Shown here: piece after piece, positions 1 through 5,937 of the stretch
Layout of the letters: each line of letters opens with the position of its first letter
Numbering within the stretch: position 1 is the first letter of the stretch
Source of the DNA: DASPKO01 sp035628055
GTDB taxonomy: Bacteria; Planctomycetota; Phycisphaerae; Phycisphaerales; UBA1924
DNA length: 13,246 bases
Reading direction: 5' to 3'
NCBI GenBank assembly: GCA_035628055.1
Contig: DASPKO010000041.1
Location: forward strand, 1 to 13,246
Made by a program: the position numbers and the translations under genes
Notes under the pieces: model-generated
The model's input: only the letters and a program-made list of their open reading frames with translations
What the model was told of the DNA's origin: nothing
Database searches by the model: none

Positions 1-94
1 GCCCGCGCGCATCACCCTCGTGAATCTCGTCCTCCCCCAGCCAGCCGCCCCCGTCGTCGGCTTCCACCGGGGCCCGCGCGTCCTGCTCGGCCAT
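1..94 (-). CDS. Start of a probable DUF58-family protein (partial)
   Basis: An ATG at 92-94 on the minus strand opens a frame that runs off the left edge. The 31 visible codons begin MAEQDARAPVEADDGG and are acidic and glycine-rich. The gene lies 24 bp downstream of the moxR stop on the same strand. In MoxR operons the next gene is usually a DUF58 (von Willebrand A-like) protein, so that is the likely identity. This rests on position alone, because the conserved DUF58 core is not in the window. There is no Shine-Dalgarno sequence before the ATG. A -10-like hexamer lies 7 nt upstream, so the gene may have its own leaderless promoter as well as read-through from moxR. Confidence 0.5.
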   Translation of the reverse strand, partial: MAEQDARAPVEADDGGGWLGEDEIHEGDARG

Positions 95-101
95 AGCCCC
101 G

Positions 102-130
102 AGCCTACCGCGCGCCCGCTACCGCGTCAC
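102..130 (-). promoter_or_regulatory. Candidate leaderless promoter before the left-edge gene
   Basis: Read on the minus strand, GTGACG (125-130) and TAGGCT (102-107) are separated by 17 bp. They resemble a sigma-70 -35 (TTGACA) and -10 (TANNNT). The -10-like box ends 7 nt before the ATG at 94, so transcription would begin at or next to the start codon. The boxes overlap the end of moxR. In DNA this GC-rich a TANNNT can arise by chance, so this is a candidate only. Confidence 0.35.
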
Positions 131-1198
131 CTCCTCCATCAGCCGGCGCTCCTGCGCGGTGGCCCCGTCGAGCGGGACCGCCCCGATCAGCTCCGTGATG
201 ATGGTGTCCGTGCTCACCTGGTCGGCCTCGGCGTTGAAGTTCGTCAGCACGCGGTGCCGCAGCACCGGGCGGGCCACCGTGCGCACGTGCTCCGCCGTCA
301 CGTGACCCGCTCCGCCCAGGATCGCCCGCGCCTTGGCCGCCAGGATCAGATACTCGCTCGCCCGCGGCCCGGCTCCCCAGCCGACGTAGTCGCGCACGAT
401 GCGCGGCACCTCGGCCCCCGCGTCGGGCTTCTCGCTCACCCGCGTGGCGCGCACCAGCCGCAACGCGTACCGGATCACGTGGTCCGCCACCGGCATCGCC
501 CGCACCAGGGCCTGAACGCGCCGGATGTCCTCGGCGCTCATCACCGCCTCCGGCGTCCCCCGTCCCGAGGCCGTCGTCCGCCGGACGATCTCCAGCTCCT
601 CCTCGGCGCTCGGATAGTTGATCCGGACCATGAACATGAAGCGGTCGAGCTGGGCCTCGGGGAGGGGGTAGGTCCCCTCCTGCTCGATGGGGTTCTGCGT
701 CGCCAGCACGAAGAACGGGTCGGGCAGGCGGTGCTGCACGCCCCCGACGGTCACCTGGTGTTCCTGCATCGCTTCCAGCAGGGCCGCCTGGGTCTTGGGG
801 GGCGTGCGGTTGATCTCGTCGGCGAGGATGACGTTCGCGAAGACCGGGCCGCGCACGAAGCGCAGCTCGCGCTGCCCCGTCGCCTTGTCCTCCTCGATCA
901 CCTCCGTCCCGGTGATGTCGCTGGGCATCAGGTCGGGCGTGAACTGGATGCGGCTGAACTGCAGGTTCAGCGTGCGCGCGATCGTCGAGATCAGCAGCGT
1001 CTTGGCCAGGCCCGGCACGCCCTCGAGCAGCGCGTGCCCCCGGCAGAACATCGTCAGCAGGATCTGCTCGACCACCTCGTCCTGCCCGACGATCACCTTG
1101 CGGATCTCATGGCGCAGACGGTCGTACGCCCCCCGGACCTCCGCGACCACGCGCTCGGGATCGCTCTCGGGCGCACCGCCCGCGGCAAACTGCTGCAT
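119..1198 (-). CDS. MoxR-family AAA+ ATPase
   Basis: A 359-residue AAA+ ATPase of the MoxR family, a cytoplasmic chaperone-like group thought to help mature or activate partner proteins, often von Willebrand A-domain proteins encoded next door. Visible motifs are Walker A GVPGLAKT (residues 60-67, with Ala before the Lys as in many MoxR proteins), Walker B VILADE (123-128) followed by INRTPPKTQAALLEAMQE, sensor-1 ATQNP (166-170) and LDRF (184-187). Length is typical of the family. The start at 1198 was chosen because GGAGAG lies about 6 nt upstream and the next residues lead into the conserved domain. The frame stays open further upstream, but that part looks non-coding. The next gene starts 24 bp downstream. 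The specific substrate is unknown. Confidence 0.93.
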   Translation of the reverse strand: MQQFAAGGAPESDPERVVAEVRGAYDRLRHEIRKVIVGQDEVVEQILLTMFCRGHALLEGVPGLAKTLLISTIARTLNLQFSRIQFTPDLMPSDITGTEVIEEDKATGQRELRFVRGPVFANVILADEINRTPPKTQAALLEAMQEHQVTVGGVQHRLPDPFFVLATQNPIEQEGTYPLPEAQLDRFMFMVRINYPSAEEELEIVRRTTASGRGTPEAVMSAEDIRRVQALVRAMPVADHVIRYALRLVRATRVSEKPDAGAEVPRIVRDYVGWGAGPRASEYLILAAKARAILGGAGHVTAEHVRTVARPVLRHRVLTNFNAEADQVSTDTIITELIGAVPLDGATAQERRLMEEVTR

Positions 1199-1378
1199 GC
1201 GTCGCTCTCCTATCAGCCGGCGCGCCAGGCCGCGCCCGGGAACGGAGCATAGACGGGAACCGGCGCCGCCCCGCCGCCCGGACGCGCCCCCCAGCCGCCA
1301 AAGAAGGCCGGGACCGGGCACGGCCTCCCGCGCCCGGCCCCGGCTCGTGACAGGTGGGCTTCGTCGTTCCGCGACGGC
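1199..1378 (-). other. Intergenic region between the PDZ gene and moxR
   Basis: This 180-bp gap holds no credible gene. On the minus strand it contains, in order, a terminator-like hairpin after the PDZ gene (1310-1340), a single TATGCT at 1246-1251 that could be a -10 box for moxR about 50 nt upstream of its ATG (no convincing -35 seen), and the moxR ribosome binding site GGAGAG. Open frames crossing it on either strand are Arg/Pro/Gly-rich and look non-coding. Confidence 0.5.
1296..1340 (-). terminator. Possible intrinsic terminator of the sigma operon
   Basis: Read on the minus strand, GGG-CCGGGC (1332-1340) pairs with GCCCGG-T-CCC (1310-1319), giving a 9-bp stem with one bulged T and a 12-nt loop. 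After a short GGCC comes TTCTTT, a weak U-tract. It sits about 40 bp past the stop of the PDZ gene, where an operon terminator would be expected. The U-tract is short and displaced from the stem, so efficiency is uncertain. Confidence 0.4.
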
Positions 1379-2722
1379 CTAGGAACGCCGCGTACGCGAG
1401 GAGCGCTCGCCCGGCTGCACCGAGGGCTCGCCCCGGTTCTCGCGCTGCTCGCGCAGCTCACGCTCCCGCTGCTCACGCTGCTCCACCAGGCGCTCGAGCA
1501 TCGACTCGAGACGCTCCAAACGCTCCTCCAGGCGGCCCAACCGCTCGTCCCCGCCCGGCCCGCCGGGGGCCGCCTGCCCGAACCGCTGCAGCAGGTGCTC
1601 CTGGGCGCGCAGCCGCTCCTGCACCTCCTCCAGCGCCCGGGCCGCGTCGCGCTCCGCGAGCGCGCGGTTGCCTTCGATTCGGAACAGATGGTCACGCCCC
1701 TGGCCCGTCCCCGCACGCCCGCGAATGCGCCCGATCAGCGCCTCGTCGGGGCCGCCCGGCGGCAGCGGGGCCATGCCCGGGTGCGGCGGCTCGGGCGGGA
1801 CCGCCGGCGTGAAGACCTCGAACTCCAGGTCCCCGCTCTCGACCAGCTCCTGGTGATGCCTCGCCGAGATCTCCGCGAGCTTCTCCTGGTCGTACTTCTC
1901 GAGATTCAGGCGGACCTGCTTCTCCTGCCCCCGGTGCAGCACCGTCAGCTCGAGAGTGTCCCCCTCCTTCTTGTCGCGGATCGCCCGGCGCACCGCCTCC
2001 GGGTCCGCGGGCCGCTTGCCGTCCACCGCGACGATCACGTCGTACGCCTTGAGTCCGGCCTTGGCCGCCGGCAGGTCCGGGTAGACCGAGCTGAGCAGCG
2101 TCGCCGTCCCACGCTCCAGACCCAGGTGCTTGAGCAGGCCCCAGTCCGGCTCGGCCAGCGTGACGCCCAGCATCACCGGCGGAGGATCACCCGCCTGGTC
2201 CGCCTCCCCGCTGAGCCCCCACCACTTGGCGTCGCCGGGCACCTTCTCGACGCGGGTCATCGCCTGCTTGCCCCCCTTGACGCGCTCGAAGGCCAGCCTG
2301 GGCGTGGTCGTGAGCAGGTTGAACTCGCGCTGGGCGCGCATCTGGTTCACGTCGAGGATCACCTCCCCGTGCTCGTCGACGATCCGCGTGACGTTCTCGC
2401 CGTCCTTCTCCACGCGCACGTCGACCGGCTTGCCGCCGCGCTCCGCCTTGATCACCTCCCCGTCCCTCACCTCCACCTCCAGCCCGTCGCGCATGATCTT
2501 GATCTGGCTGTGCGCGCTCAGCTTCCGGCCCTGGACGCCCTTCTCCGGCTCGACGCGCACGGCCATGAGCCCCGGGCGCAGCTCGATGAACTGCCCGGCC
2601 TCGCCCGGGCTCTTCTCCCCCGGCGGGCAGAGGGCGCTGATCGCCAGGCCGGGGCGCGGCGACGCCAGCAGCGCCGACGCCGCCAGCCCGATGCTTCCGA
2701 TGGTCCACGTGCTCAGCTTCAT
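1379..2722 (-). CDS. Exported PDZ-domain protein with C-terminal coiled coil
   Basis: A 447-residue protein, last in the sigma/anti-sigma operon. Residues 1-27 look like a signal peptide: MKLSTW, a hydrophobic stretch, then a cut near GLA. Residues 45-125 are rich in short alternating beta-like segments. A PDZ domain covers about 183-276, with the carboxylate-binding loop region MLGVTL, the AAKAGLKAYDVIVAVDGK core and the LELTVLHRGQEKQVRL ending. A Pro-rich linker (305-325) leads to a charged coiled coil (about 350-430, heptad-like LGRLEERLERLESMLERL) and a basic tail. No trypsin-like or other protease domain is present, unlike DegP/MucD. It may bind periplasmic protein C-termini or act as a sensor or adaptor for the anti-sigma partner; that role is inferred from operon position. 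The start has a perfect AGGAGG 8-10 nt upstream. Confidence 0.85.
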   Translation of the reverse strand: MKLSTWTIGSIGLAASALLASPRPGLAISALCPPGEKSPGEAGQFIELRPGLMAVRVEPEKGVQGRKLSAHSQIKIMRDGLEVEVRDGEVIKAERGGKPVDVRVEKDGENVTRIVDEHGEVILDVNQMRAQREFNLLTTTPRLAFERVKGGKQAMTRVEKVPGDAKWWGLSGEADQAGDPPPVMLGVTLAEPDWGLLKHLGLERGTATLLSSVYPDLPAAKAGLKAYDVIVAVDGKRPADPEAVRRAIRDKKEGDTLELTVLHRGQEKQVRLNLEKYDQEKLAEISARHHQELVESGDLEFEVFTPAVPPEPPHPGMAPLPPGGPDEALIGRIRGRAGTGQGRDHLFRIEGNRALAERDAARALEEVQERLRAQEHLLQRFGQAAPGGPGGDERLGRLEERLERLESMLERLVEQREQRERELREQRENRGEPSVQPGERSSRTRRS

Positions 2723-2803
2723 GGCCAGATACCTCCTTTGATGGTGTTTAACGATTGGTCGGGGCAGGCCGCTCGGCCGTGCCCCGGGGATCGCATGACC
2801 GTC
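2723..2803 (-). promoter_or_regulatory. Intercistronic hairpin and strong RBS before the PDZ gene
   Basis: The 81-bp gap between the anti-sigma-like gene and the PDZ gene holds a strong inverted repeat at 2760-2786. On the minus strand CGGGGCA-C-GGCC pairs with GGCC-TGCCCCG around a GAGC loop, 11 bp with one bulge. No U-run follows, so it is not a standard terminator. It is followed by an AT-richer stretch and AAAGGAGG, the best Shine-Dalgarno in the window. The hairpin could protect or separate the downstream message, or act as a partial attenuator. A promoter within the AT-rich stretch is possible but not clear. Confidence 0.5.
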
Positions 2804-3502
2804 TCACATGGGCCGCCCGGGGGGACCGGGGTCGGCAACCGGAACCGCGACGGGAAGACCCGCCTCGTCGTACCCGAACTTCTTGATGTCGCAGACCTCG
2901 GCGCGCTCGATGAACTGGCGCAGGTACAGCACCTCGTAGCAGTCGCCCGTCTGGCAGGGCCGGGTGTCCATCACCACCCGCTCCGGGACCTCGCCCAGCA
3001 CCGTGCCGAAGCGCTTGCCGTGCTCCAGGTACGCGCGGACCGCGTCCTCCGGCGAGGCGATGCGCACCAGCCCCGCGTCGGCGGCCGCCACCCCGGCCAC
3101 CGGCGACGAACCCCCGGAAGCCCCGCCGCCAACCCGCGCCGGCAGCCCCAGCCCGGGCCACGCCAGCAGCACCGCCGCCGCCGCCACCGCCCACCCGCCC
3201 CACGACCGCACCAGCACCCGCACGCTCGCGGGCTCGCCCGGCAGGGGCAGCTCCGCCGCCGCGCCAAGAGCCAGCTCGGTGCCCACCTGCGCCGACATGA
3301 GCGAGAACTCCCGCTGCGCCTCCGCCAGCTCGCGCCACGCCGACGGATCCGCCTGGGCCAGGGCCCGGAACTCCTGCCATTCCCCGGCGCCGGCCTCCCC
3401 GTCGACGATGCGGCTGACCAGCCGCTCGCGCCGCGTCACCGGCGCCGCGTCGCCCCCCTCATCCAAGCACGGTCCGAGCCTCAGATTCATGTGTCCGTTC
3501 AT
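2804..3502 (-). CDS. Anti-sigma-factor-like single-pass membrane protein
   Basis: A 232-residue protein encoded directly after the ECF sigma gene. Residues 24-72 (RRERLVSRIVDGEAGAGEWQ followed by EFRALAQADPSAWRELAEAQ) look like the helical cytoplasmic anti-sigma domain that clasps an ECF sigma factor. No HxxxCxxC zinc motif is present, so it would be a zinc-independent type. A transmembrane segment lies at about 104-120. The C-terminal part (121-232) should be extracytoplasmic and has a Ser/Gly/Ala linker, then a small domain with three cysteines (C183, C188, C204). The start at 3502 overlaps the sigma stop as ATGA and has no good Shine-Dalgarno, which suggests translational coupling. A second ATG at 3490 is a possible alternative. 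Function is inferred from domain pattern and position; the signal it senses is unknown. Confidence 0.75.
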   Translation of the reverse strand: MNGHMNLRLGPCLDEGGDAAPVTRRERLVSRIVDGEAGAGEWQEFRALAQADPSAWRELAEAQREFSLMSAQVGTELALGAAAELPLPGEPASVRVLVRSWGGWAVAAAAVLLAWPGLGLPARVGGGASGGSSPVAGVAAADAGLVRIASPEDAVRAYLEHGKRFGTVLGEVPERVVMDTRPCQTGDCYEVLYLRQFIERAEVCDIKKFGYDEAGLPVAVPVADPGPPGRPM

Positions 3503-4263
3503 GGCTGCGATCCCACTATCTTTTCAGCGGTCCTTTCTGCGGTCCTTTCTGCGGTCCTTTCTGCGGTCGTTTCTGCGGCCGTCTCTTCCCCGGCCGTTCC
3601 CCCGCACGTCCCCGCCGCGGACGCGGCGCCGCCAGGCCGGGTTCGCCGGTCCGCCTCGGCGAGCTCGCGGAGCATCCGCCGCCCGCGCACGATGCGGTTC
3701 TCCACGGTCGTCTCCGGCAGGGCCAGCACGGTGGCGATCTGCCGGTAGCTCATCCCCCGCACGCAGCGCAGGAGCAATGGCTCGCGATACGACGCCGGGA
3801 GCCGCTCGGCGAGCTCCAGCAGCCGGCGGCCCTCCTCCAGCGCCGGGGCCTCATGGTCCGCCGCCGCCGTCGCGACCCGGTGCGCCTCGGCGCGGCGCTC
3901 CGCCCCGAGGCGCTCGAGCAGGCGGGCCCGCGCCGAGCGCTCCCGCCGGGCCCCGGTCCGGGCCGCGTTGATCGCCACCGTCCGGAGCCACCCCCGGAAC
4001 GCCCCCACCTCGCGGACCTCCCCGATCCGCGCCACCACCACCGCCGCAACCTCCTGAAGCAGGTCCTCCAGCTCGGCCTGCCGCGGCTTGTGCGCCAGCA
4101 GCACCGCCGCCACCCAGCGGCGGTTGGCGTCCCAGAGCCCGCGCAAGGCCTCCACATCCCCCTCTGACGCCGCCATCACCAAGGCCTGTTCGGCCTGCTC
4201 GGCATGCCTCACGCTGCGCTCCGTCGTGCCCCAACAGACGCGCCGGCGGTGGGATTCCGTCAC
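3499..4263 (-). CDS. ECF-type RNA polymerase sigma factor
   Basis: A 254-residue sigma-70-family factor of the extracytoplasmic-function type. Region 2 covers about residues 35-105, including ELEDLLQEV (64-72) and FRGWLRTVAINAAR (89-102), the core-binding and -10 recognition part. Region 4 covers about 143-203, with the helix-turn-helix MSYRQIATVLALPETTVENR that reads the -35. There is no region 1.1 or 3. After region 4 comes an unusual 50-residue low-complexity tail in which the tetrad TAER/TAET repeats. The start is a GTG at 4263 preceded by GGAGG, 8 nt away. The gene is first in an operon with an anti-sigma-like protein (ATGA overlap) and a PDZ protein, and is divergent from tatC. It probably controls an envelope-stress-like regulon, possibly including its own operon. 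Confidence 0.92.
   Translation of the reverse strand: MTESHRRRVCWGTTERSVRHAEQAEQALVMAASEGDVEALRGLWDANRRWVAAVLLAHKPRQAELEDLLQEVAAVVVARIGEVREVGAFRGWLRTVAINAARTGARRERSARARLLERLGAERRAEAHRVATAAADHEAPALEEGRRLLELAERLPASYREPLLLRCVRGMSYRQIATVLALPETTVENRIVRGRRMLRELAEADRRTRPGGAASAAGTCGGTAGEETAAETTAERTAERTAERTAEKIVGSQP
3522..3581 (-). repeat. Five 12-bp tandem repeats in the sigma-factor 3' end
   Basis: On the plus strand the unit TTTCTGCGGTCC occurs five times head to tail: 3522-3533 (one mismatch), 3534-3545 and 3546-3557 (exact), 3558-3569 (one change) and 3570-3581 (two changes). On the coding strand each unit encodes the tetrapeptide E-R-T-A or a near variant. The length is a multiple of three, so gain or loss of a unit would change the sigma tail without shifting the frame. 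The array ends about 20 bp before the anti-sigma start codon. Confidence 0.93.
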
Positions 4264-4454
4264 CGGAGCCCCCTCCGGACCGCCGAACAGTGCCTTCTAC
4301 CGCCCGAGGTCCCCCCGCGGGTTCGCTCCTTGGCGCGCCGGCTCCCCGAACCGGGCAAGCCGGGCCGATTGGCGCTTATCCTCGCCCCGGGGAAGTCGCC
4401 TCGGGGCCTCAAAGGGGTCCAGGTATCCGAACGGGCTCACAACAGCAGCCGGTC
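4264..4454. promoter_or_regulatory. Divergent promoter region, sigma operon and tatC
   Basis: This 191-bp region separates two divergent start codons. It should hold promoters for both directions, but I cannot assign convincing -35/-10 pairs. For the sigma gene the only clear element is the GGAGGGGG ribosome binding site at about 4267-4275 (minus strand). On the plus strand a short inverted repeat, CCCCG...CGGGG (about 4386-4410), lies in the tatC leader. No Shine-Dalgarno is visible before the tatC ATG. Open frames through the region are Arg/Pro-rich and look non-coding. Confidence 0.4.
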
Positions 4455-5429
4455 ATGTCCTTCGGGGAGCACCTGGACGAGCTGCGGCGGCGGCTCATCT
4501 ACGCCCTGCTCGCCCTGGTGCCCGTCTTCCTGATCGCGTTCGGCTACGGCAAGCCCGCGCTGACGCTGATGCTCGAGCCGCTGCTGGACGCCCTCCGCGA
4601 GGCCGGGCTCTCGCCGCAGCTCCAGGCGACCGGGCCCCTGGAGACCTTCGGGGCCGTCTTCCGCGTCGCGCTCGTGGTGACGGTCATCGTGGTGGGCCCC
4701 TGGGCCCTCCTCCAGCTCTGGATGTTCGTCGCCCCGGGTCTCTACGCGCACGAGCGCCGCTTTGCTTACCTGCTCGTGCCCCTGAGCCTGGGCCTGGCCG
4801 TGGTCGGCATGCTCTTCTTGTTCCGCGTGCTCCTGCCCCTGATGCTCCTGTTCCTCGTGAACTTCGGGTCGGACCTCCCCCAGCCGGACGTGCGGGTGGC
4901 GCCCGTGCCGGCGGGCGTCACCCTGCCCCTGCTCCCCGTGCTCGAGGCCGACCCGCCCAACCCCCCGGCGGGGAGCGCGTGGGTGAACTCGGCGCTGCGC
5001 GAGCTCCGGATCAGTCAGGGGCCGGGGCCCGACGGGGGCACGCTGATCCTTCAGGCGCCCCTGGTCGGGGGCTCCCTGATCGCCCAGCAATACCGCGTGA
5101 GCGAGTACATCGGCCTCCTCCTGACGCTCGCCCTCTCCTTCGCCGTCGCCTTCCAGATGCCCGTCGTCGTCCTCCTCCTGGGATGGTCGGGCATCCTCGA
5201 CCCGCCGATGCTCCGCCGGCACCGCAAGCACGCCGCCCTGGCCTGCGGCGTGCTCGGGGCGATCCTCACCCCCACCGCCGACCCCATCTCCATGCTCGTG
5301 CTCGCCGGGCCCCTCTATCTGCTCTATGAGCTGGGACTGGTCCTCCTCCGGGTCCTTCCGGCGGCGCGGGTGGCGCGGGGCGGGGCGGGCCGCTGGGGCG
5401 TGCCCCCCGACGACACGGAGGGCCCATGA
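4455..5429 (+). CDS. tatC: TatC, twin-arginine translocase subunit, with long insertion
   Basis: A 324-residue polytopic membrane protein, the Tat receptor component that binds twin-arginine signal peptides and exports folded proteins. It starts with the diagnostic MSFGEHLDELRRRL. Predicted membrane segments are about 14-31, 66-92, 103-137, 218-247 and a final pair within 258-301. The conserved loop APGLYAHERR (93-102) carries the functionally important Glu (E100). Between the third and fourth segments, residues 138-215 form a large Pro/Gly-rich extracytoplasmic insertion, roughly 60 residues more than in E. coli TatC (258 residues in total). The ATG at 4455 was chosen for its fit to the family N-terminus; the frame stays open back to 4290 but that part does not look coding. 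The stop overlaps the tadA start as ATGA. No tatA or tatB is in the window. Confidence 0.95.
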   Translation: MSFGEHLDELRRRLIYALLALVPVFLIAFGYGKPALTLMLEPLLDALREAGLSPQLQATGPLETFGAVFRVALVVTVIVVGPWALLQLWMFVAPGLYAHERRFAYLLVPLSLGLAVVGMLFLFRVLLPLMLLFLVNFGSDLPQPDVRVAPVPAGVTLPLLPVLEADPPNPPAGSAWVNSALRELRISQGPGPDGGTLILQAPLVGGSLIAQQYRVSEYIGLLLTLALSFAVAFQMPVVVLLLGWSGILDPPMLRRHRKHAALACGVLGAILTPTADPISMLVLAGPLYLLYELGLVLLRVLPAARVARGGAGRWGVPPDDTEGP

Positions 5430-5923
5430 GCCGGGAGGAGTCCGCCGCCCGCGCCGCGGGCGTCACCCAGACCGATCTGGCGATGATGCGCCGAGCCCTG
5501 GACCTGGCCCGCCGGGCCATGGCGCTCGGGGAGGTGCCCGTCGGCGCCGTGGTCTACCACACGGCCGACGGAACCCTGCTGGGCGAGGGGTTCAACCGCC
5601 GCGAGCTCGACGCCGACCCGGCCGCTCACGCCGAGCTGATCGCGATCCGGGCCGCGGCGCGGGCCCTGGGCGACTGGCGGCTCACCGGCTGCACCCTGGC
5701 GGTGACGCTCGAGCCGTGCGCCATGTGCGCGGGCCTGATCGTCAACGCCCGCCTGGGCCGGCTGATCTACGGCGCGCCGGACCCCAAGGCCGGGGCCGCC
5801 GGGTCGCTCATGACCCTCACCGCCGATCCGCGGCTGAACCACCGGGTCGAGCCCATCGCCGGCGTGGGCGCCCCGGAGTCGGCCGAACTGCTCCGCGCAT
5901 TCTTCCGGGGTCTGCGCGCCTGA
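5426..5923 (+). CDS. tadA: tRNA-specific adenosine deaminase TadA
   Basis: A 165-residue zinc-dependent deaminase. TadA converts adenosine-34 of tRNA-Arg(ACG) to inosine, so that one tRNA reads CGU, CGC and CGA. The active site is visible: HAE (68-70; His is a zinc ligand, Glu the proton shuttle) and PCAMC (97-101; two Cys zinc ligands). ALGEVPVGAVV (33-43) and NARLGRLIYGAPDPKAGA (107-124) are typical TadA segments, which favours it over cytosine or guanine deaminases. Length is normal. The start overlaps the tatC stop (ATGA), so translation is probably coupled. The stop lies 14 bp from the end of the convergent oxidoreductase gene, with no clear terminator between. Confidence 0.95.
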   Translation: MSREESAARAAGVTQTDLAMMRRALDLARRAMALGEVPVGAVVYHTADGTLLGEGFNRRELDADPAAHAELIAIRAAARALGDWRLTGCTLAVTLEPCAMCAGLIVNARLGRLIYGAPDPKAGAAGSLMTLTADPRLNHRVEPIAGVGAPESAELLRAFFRGLRA

Positions 5924-5937
5924 CCGCCACCGGCTCT

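Noticed and set aside
20..1252. 410-codon plus-strand open frame opposite moxR
   Set aside because: It is the shadow of a clear AAA+ ATPase gene and is dominated by Arg, His and Pro.
1199..1321. N-terminal extension of MoxR by 41 codons
   Set aside because: The GGAGAG ribosome binding site fits the internal ATG at 1198, and the upstream translation is low-complexity Gly/Arg/Ala.
1595..3748. 717-codon plus-strand open frame opposite the PDZ and anti-sigma genes
   Set aside because: Arg/Leu/Pro/His-rich translation without protein-like features. The opposite strand carries genes with signal peptide, PDZ and membrane segments and good ribosome binding sites.
4313..4345. Possible ECF-type -35 (GAACC) upstream of the sigma gene
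   Set aside because: Only one short box is recognisable and no matching -10 lies at 16-17 bp, so I do not call an autoregulated promoter.
4290..4454. N-terminal extension of TatC by 55 codons
   Set aside because: The frame is open, but the translation is Pro/Gly/Arg-rich and precedes the canonical MSFGEHLDELR start. It also overlaps the divergent promoter region.
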